A stretch of 14,106 bases of DNA from Lentisphaerota bacterium (GTDB taxonomy: Bacteria > Verrucomicrobiota > Lentisphaeria > Oligosphaerales > Oligosphaeraceae), in the NCBI GenBank assembly GCA_012800565.1, contig JAAZIZ010000164.1, forward strand, positions 1 to 14,106, given 5' to 3'. The position numbers and the translations under genes are program-made. This document shows, in pieces, positions 13,439-14,106 of the stretch. The notes below the pieces were generated by a model. That model made no database searches and was not told where the DNA came from. It saw nothing but the letters and a program-made list of their open reading frames with translations. Every line of letters starts with the position of its first letter. Position 1 is the stretch's first letter.

Positions 13439-14106
13439 CTACGGCGCATGGCCGGGCTCAGTCCTGCCGGCTGATTCCGGGGGGTAGGGGAACTGCTCCA
13501 GGCCGCTCATAATGGCCCGGCAGCTGTCCAGGTGCCGTTCCTGGGGGATGTCCTCGGTGATGCCCATGATCAGGCCATGGAAATCCTCGAGTTTGGCAAG
13601 CAGCTGGCAGGTCTTTCGGGTGACTTCCTGGTCCGGATAGAGGTGCCAGCTGGAGGGGAAATTCAGCCACAGGACTTTGTTTTTCCAGGCTGCGCGGGCT
13701 TCTGCCAGAGTGAGGTCAGTATCCGGAGCTGGGGTGAAAGCCTCAATGTAATCCAGACCAGAGGCGGCGATGCTCGGGGCCAGCAGGCGGCAGTTGGCAT
13801 CGAAGTGGCTGCCTAGGAGCTTGCCCTTGCGATGCAGAATCTCTGCAGCCTCATCGTAGCAGGGCAGATAATACTGGTCGAAAGTGTCCTTGCCGATGAT
13901 TTCCGGTACGACATTGCCGCCGTAGTTTGCATGGCTGACCGGAGAGTCGGCAATCAGTCGGGCAATCTGTAGACGTTTCTCACGGATGATGGCGGCGATG
14001 GCCAGAATTTCATCGCGGTGGTCAATCCATTCGTAGCAGAAATCCTGCATGCTCATCATATTCCCGGAAACGAAGCACTGCAGCGGCTCCAGCCCCAGAC
14101 CGGCTC
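13439..14106 (-). CDS. Uroporphyrinogen decarboxylase (URO-D) family protein, N-terminus outside window
   Basis: The reading frame is open through the right edge (about 222 residues visible), so the apparent ATGs at 14059 and 14056 are internal. The C-terminal half of a URO-D TIM barrel is recognisable: LLGSHFDANCRLLAPSIAAS (131-150 counted from the internal ATG at 14059 is approximate), then GLDYIEAFTPAPDTDLTLAE, VLWLNFPSSWHL, and the closing GITEDIPQERH and LEQFPYPP. The H-D-N pattern and the 'E-FTP-P-D' segment are typical of the large URO-D-like group. That group in anaerobes contains corrinoid-dependent methyltransferases more often than true haem-pathway HemE. The absence of haem genes nearby favours a methyltransferase-like or unknown role. 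It stops 97 bp upstream of the beta-helix gene in the same direction, so co-transcription is possible. Confidence 0.75.
   Translation of the reverse strand, partial: AGLGLEPLQCFVSGNMMSMQDFCYEWIDHRDEILAIAAIIREKRLQIARLIADSPVSHANYGGNVVPEIIGKDTFDQYYLPCYDEAAEILHRKGKLLGSHFDANCRLLAPSIAASGLDYIEAFTPAPDTDLTLAEARAAWKNKVLWLNFPSSWHLYPDQEVTRKTCQLLAKLEDFHGLIMGITEDIPQERHLDSCRAIMSGLEQFPYPPESAGRTEPGHAP

Noticed and set aside
1..14106. CRISPR arrays, insertion sequences, tRNA or rRNA genes, phage genes
   Set aside because: No regular direct repeats, transposase motifs, terminal inverted repeats, T-loop GTTCRA signatures or phage-like genes were seen on either strand.

Overview
The window looks like a chromosomal segment of a strictly anaerobic, fermentative bacterium, most likely of the Lentisphaerota (Victivallis-like). 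The best clue is the gene at 10876-11655. It has the 'FTLIELLVVIAIIAVLAS' prepilin-type N-terminus followed by 'LPALSKAR' and a C-terminal H-x9-DG motif, a protein type that is heavily expanded in that phylum. A secreted beta-helix protein, a URO-D family enzyme, a complete [FeFe]-hydrogenase maturation set and lactate dehydrogenase-ETF genes fit the same lifestyle. The phylum assignment is inference from protein style; there is no rRNA gene here.

Layout. (1) Positions 1-6317, minus strand: a tight run of five genes read right to left. These are a DegT/DnrJ/EryC1-type sugar aminotransferase, an MsbA-type ABC exporter, EtfB, EtfA and a GlcD-type FAD-linked 2-hydroxyacid dehydrogenase that runs off the left edge. 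EtfB-EtfA-GlcD is the order of the electron-confurcating lactate dehydrogenase (LctBCD) of acetogens. (2) Positions 6318-6713: a 396-bp divergent intergenic region. It holds a 32-bp near-perfect palindrome, a C(UUCG)G hairpin and a clear intrinsic terminator lying only about 20 nt before the first gene of the rightward operon. (3) Positions 6714-10736, plus strand: a TM1266-type small regulator, then HydE, HydG and HydF, the [FeFe]-hydrogenase H-cluster maturation machinery. No hydrogenase structural gene is present. (4) Positions 10876-11655, plus strand: a prepilin-like secreted protein with its own promoter candidate and a strong ribosome-binding site. (5) Positions 11689-14106, minus strand: a secreted right-handed beta-helix (pectate-lyase-3-like) protein, converging on the prepilin-like gene, and the C-terminal part of a URO-D family protein cut by the right edge.

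How it may work together. The Lct-type complex would oxidise lactate with NAD, using reduced ferredoxin to drive the reaction. Hydrogenases matured by HydEFG would dispose of, or recover, electrons in the same NADH/ferredoxin pool. The two units are divergent and share one intergenic region, so co-regulation is possible, but nothing in the sequence proves it. The aminotransferase and ABC exporter belong by family to envelope glycoconjugate metabolism, and their link to the lactate genes is positional only. The most novel-looking element is the structured leader plus terminator in front of the hyd operon: with only minus-strand genes upstream, that terminator has to act on a transcript starting inside the intergenic region.
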